64,000 nt of DNA from the NCBI GenBank assembly GCA_016584305.1, contig JACEEZ010015360.1:52412-116411 (forward strand). Direction: 5' to 3'. Numbering within the stretch: the first letter of the stretch is position 1; each line of letters opens with the position of its first letter. Below, in pieces: positions 63,240 to 64,000 of the stretch. Both the position numbers and the translations under genes were made by a program. Source of the stretch: Chionoecetes opilio. Taxonomy: Eukaryota > Arthropoda > Malacostraca > Decapoda > Majidae. The notes under the pieces are model-generated. The model did no database searches and was not told where the DNA came from. It saw only the letters and a list, made by a program, of their open reading frames with translations.

Positions 63240-64000
63240 TAGCGGAAAAGTATAAGGATTTTGAAACAGTTCTTGAAAATTGAATGCGACCAAAGCTTAT
63301 GGAGTTACAGCGAGTTGAAGCAAAATAGGCAAGAAAAAAAGTTTATACACTCTTTTACTTTCCTTCAATTATCTTAATATTAGTGTAGTCTTAGTGTAAT
63401 TTTTTTATGCTCATGATATGCAGCAATGTATTATGAACACGATGGTAGGCTCAGCTTTTATAAATATCATCTGGTAGCTTGGTAATATCGGGTAGGAGTA
63501 CAACATTTCAATGCACTGAAAACCTAAAAGTCCGCCTACTCTTGTGATAGTCAGTCATGACTTTATTTTTTACCCTATTGAGTTATGAATGGCGTGTTGT
63601 TGTTGAACAATCACTGCCTGATTCACTGATGCAAACAAAATAGGCCTATCTTGTGTAAGAGGTGAGTAAAGCCAAGAAATATGAATATTTTTCTGAGGCA
63701 ACGCAAGGGTTTTGGGTTGCGGCGAGGCAAGTACCACCACCATCGCCACCCAGCCCGAGTCTATCAGCCAATCAGCGACGTCCTTACAAACTCGGCTAGG
63801 CAGCGAGCAGCTCCCAGCCCAGGAATCCAGCTTATTATTAAGTGAATAGACTATAGCATCTTTGTTTACATTGGAGCAGCCGACGCCACGCAAGACTTCG
63901 TATATACTACCATTTCATGAATAAAGAGAATGACCAATCTTGGGGGGTCAAAAGATGCTGTGCATCTCTATTGATATGTTTAGGGAAAAAAATAAGAAGG
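63240..64000. other. No feature recognised at the right edge
   Basis: AT-rich sequence, with a GC-richer part at 63700-63830. No exon, repeat boundary or RNA gene could be supported. Confidence 0.4.

Overview
The window is animal nuclear DNA dominated by transposable elements. Exon-intron structure, the mix of Tigger/pogo-, Tc1-, hAT-, PIF/Harbinger- and piggyBac/Kolobok-type DNA transposons, RTE/CR1/I-type LINEs, a Ty3/Gypsy element, tRNA-derived SINEs and long (TA)n tracts suggest an arthropod, most likely a decapod crustacean. That species call is inference; no marker gene proves it.

The only recognisable host gene is on the minus strand: an AKAP1-like (D-AKAP1, mitochondrial A-kinase anchor protein) gene. 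Seven coding exons were placed by splice sites and reading phase (45992-44037, 42801-42682, 38673-38550, 37780-37632, 37348-37168, 36958-36749, 23764-23631). They encode, in order, an N-terminal membrane anchor, a long acidic region, a KH domain and a Tudor domain. The last coding exon and the 5' UTR exon(s) were not found with confidence. All phases agree once one surplus base in an A6 run of the first coding exon is discounted. A 13-kb intron between the last two placed exons is packed with repeats.

Layout. 1-10.5 kb: TTAA-flanked elements, a Tigger-like MITE, SINEs and a LINE remnant. 10.8-15.4 kb: a frameshifted Ty3/Gypsy element (minus strand) cut off by a foldback repeat. 15.4-17.8 kb: a Tc1-like transposase pseudogene between foldback repeats. 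18.1-23.5 kb: two Tigger-like MITEs around a hAT-like transposon with an unusual transposase. 23.6-46 kb: AKAP1 with many intronic elements, including a 1-kb Tc1-derived hairpin and a 6.3-kb hAT-type shell (28.3-34.6 kb). The shell holds a second copy of the unusual transposon; part of it has a degraded, homopolymer-stretched sequence. 47.1-48.8 kb: an RTE-type LINE. 49.3-50.7 kb: a second full TTAA element. 52.5-58.7 kb: a hAT-type element with a perfect 8-bp target duplication, carrying three PIF/Harbinger-type copies that hold different minisatellites at the same position. 58.7-63.2 kb: foldbacks, two abutting Harbinger-like elements and several palindromes.

The most notable items are the two-copy hAT-like family whose transposase I cannot place in a named clade, the 6.16-kb composite hAT with swapped minisatellites, and long hairpin-forming transposon relics inside AKAP1 introns. 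Apart from the first exons of the TTAA elements, almost every transposase or reverse-transcriptase frame is broken, so nothing here looks autonomously active.
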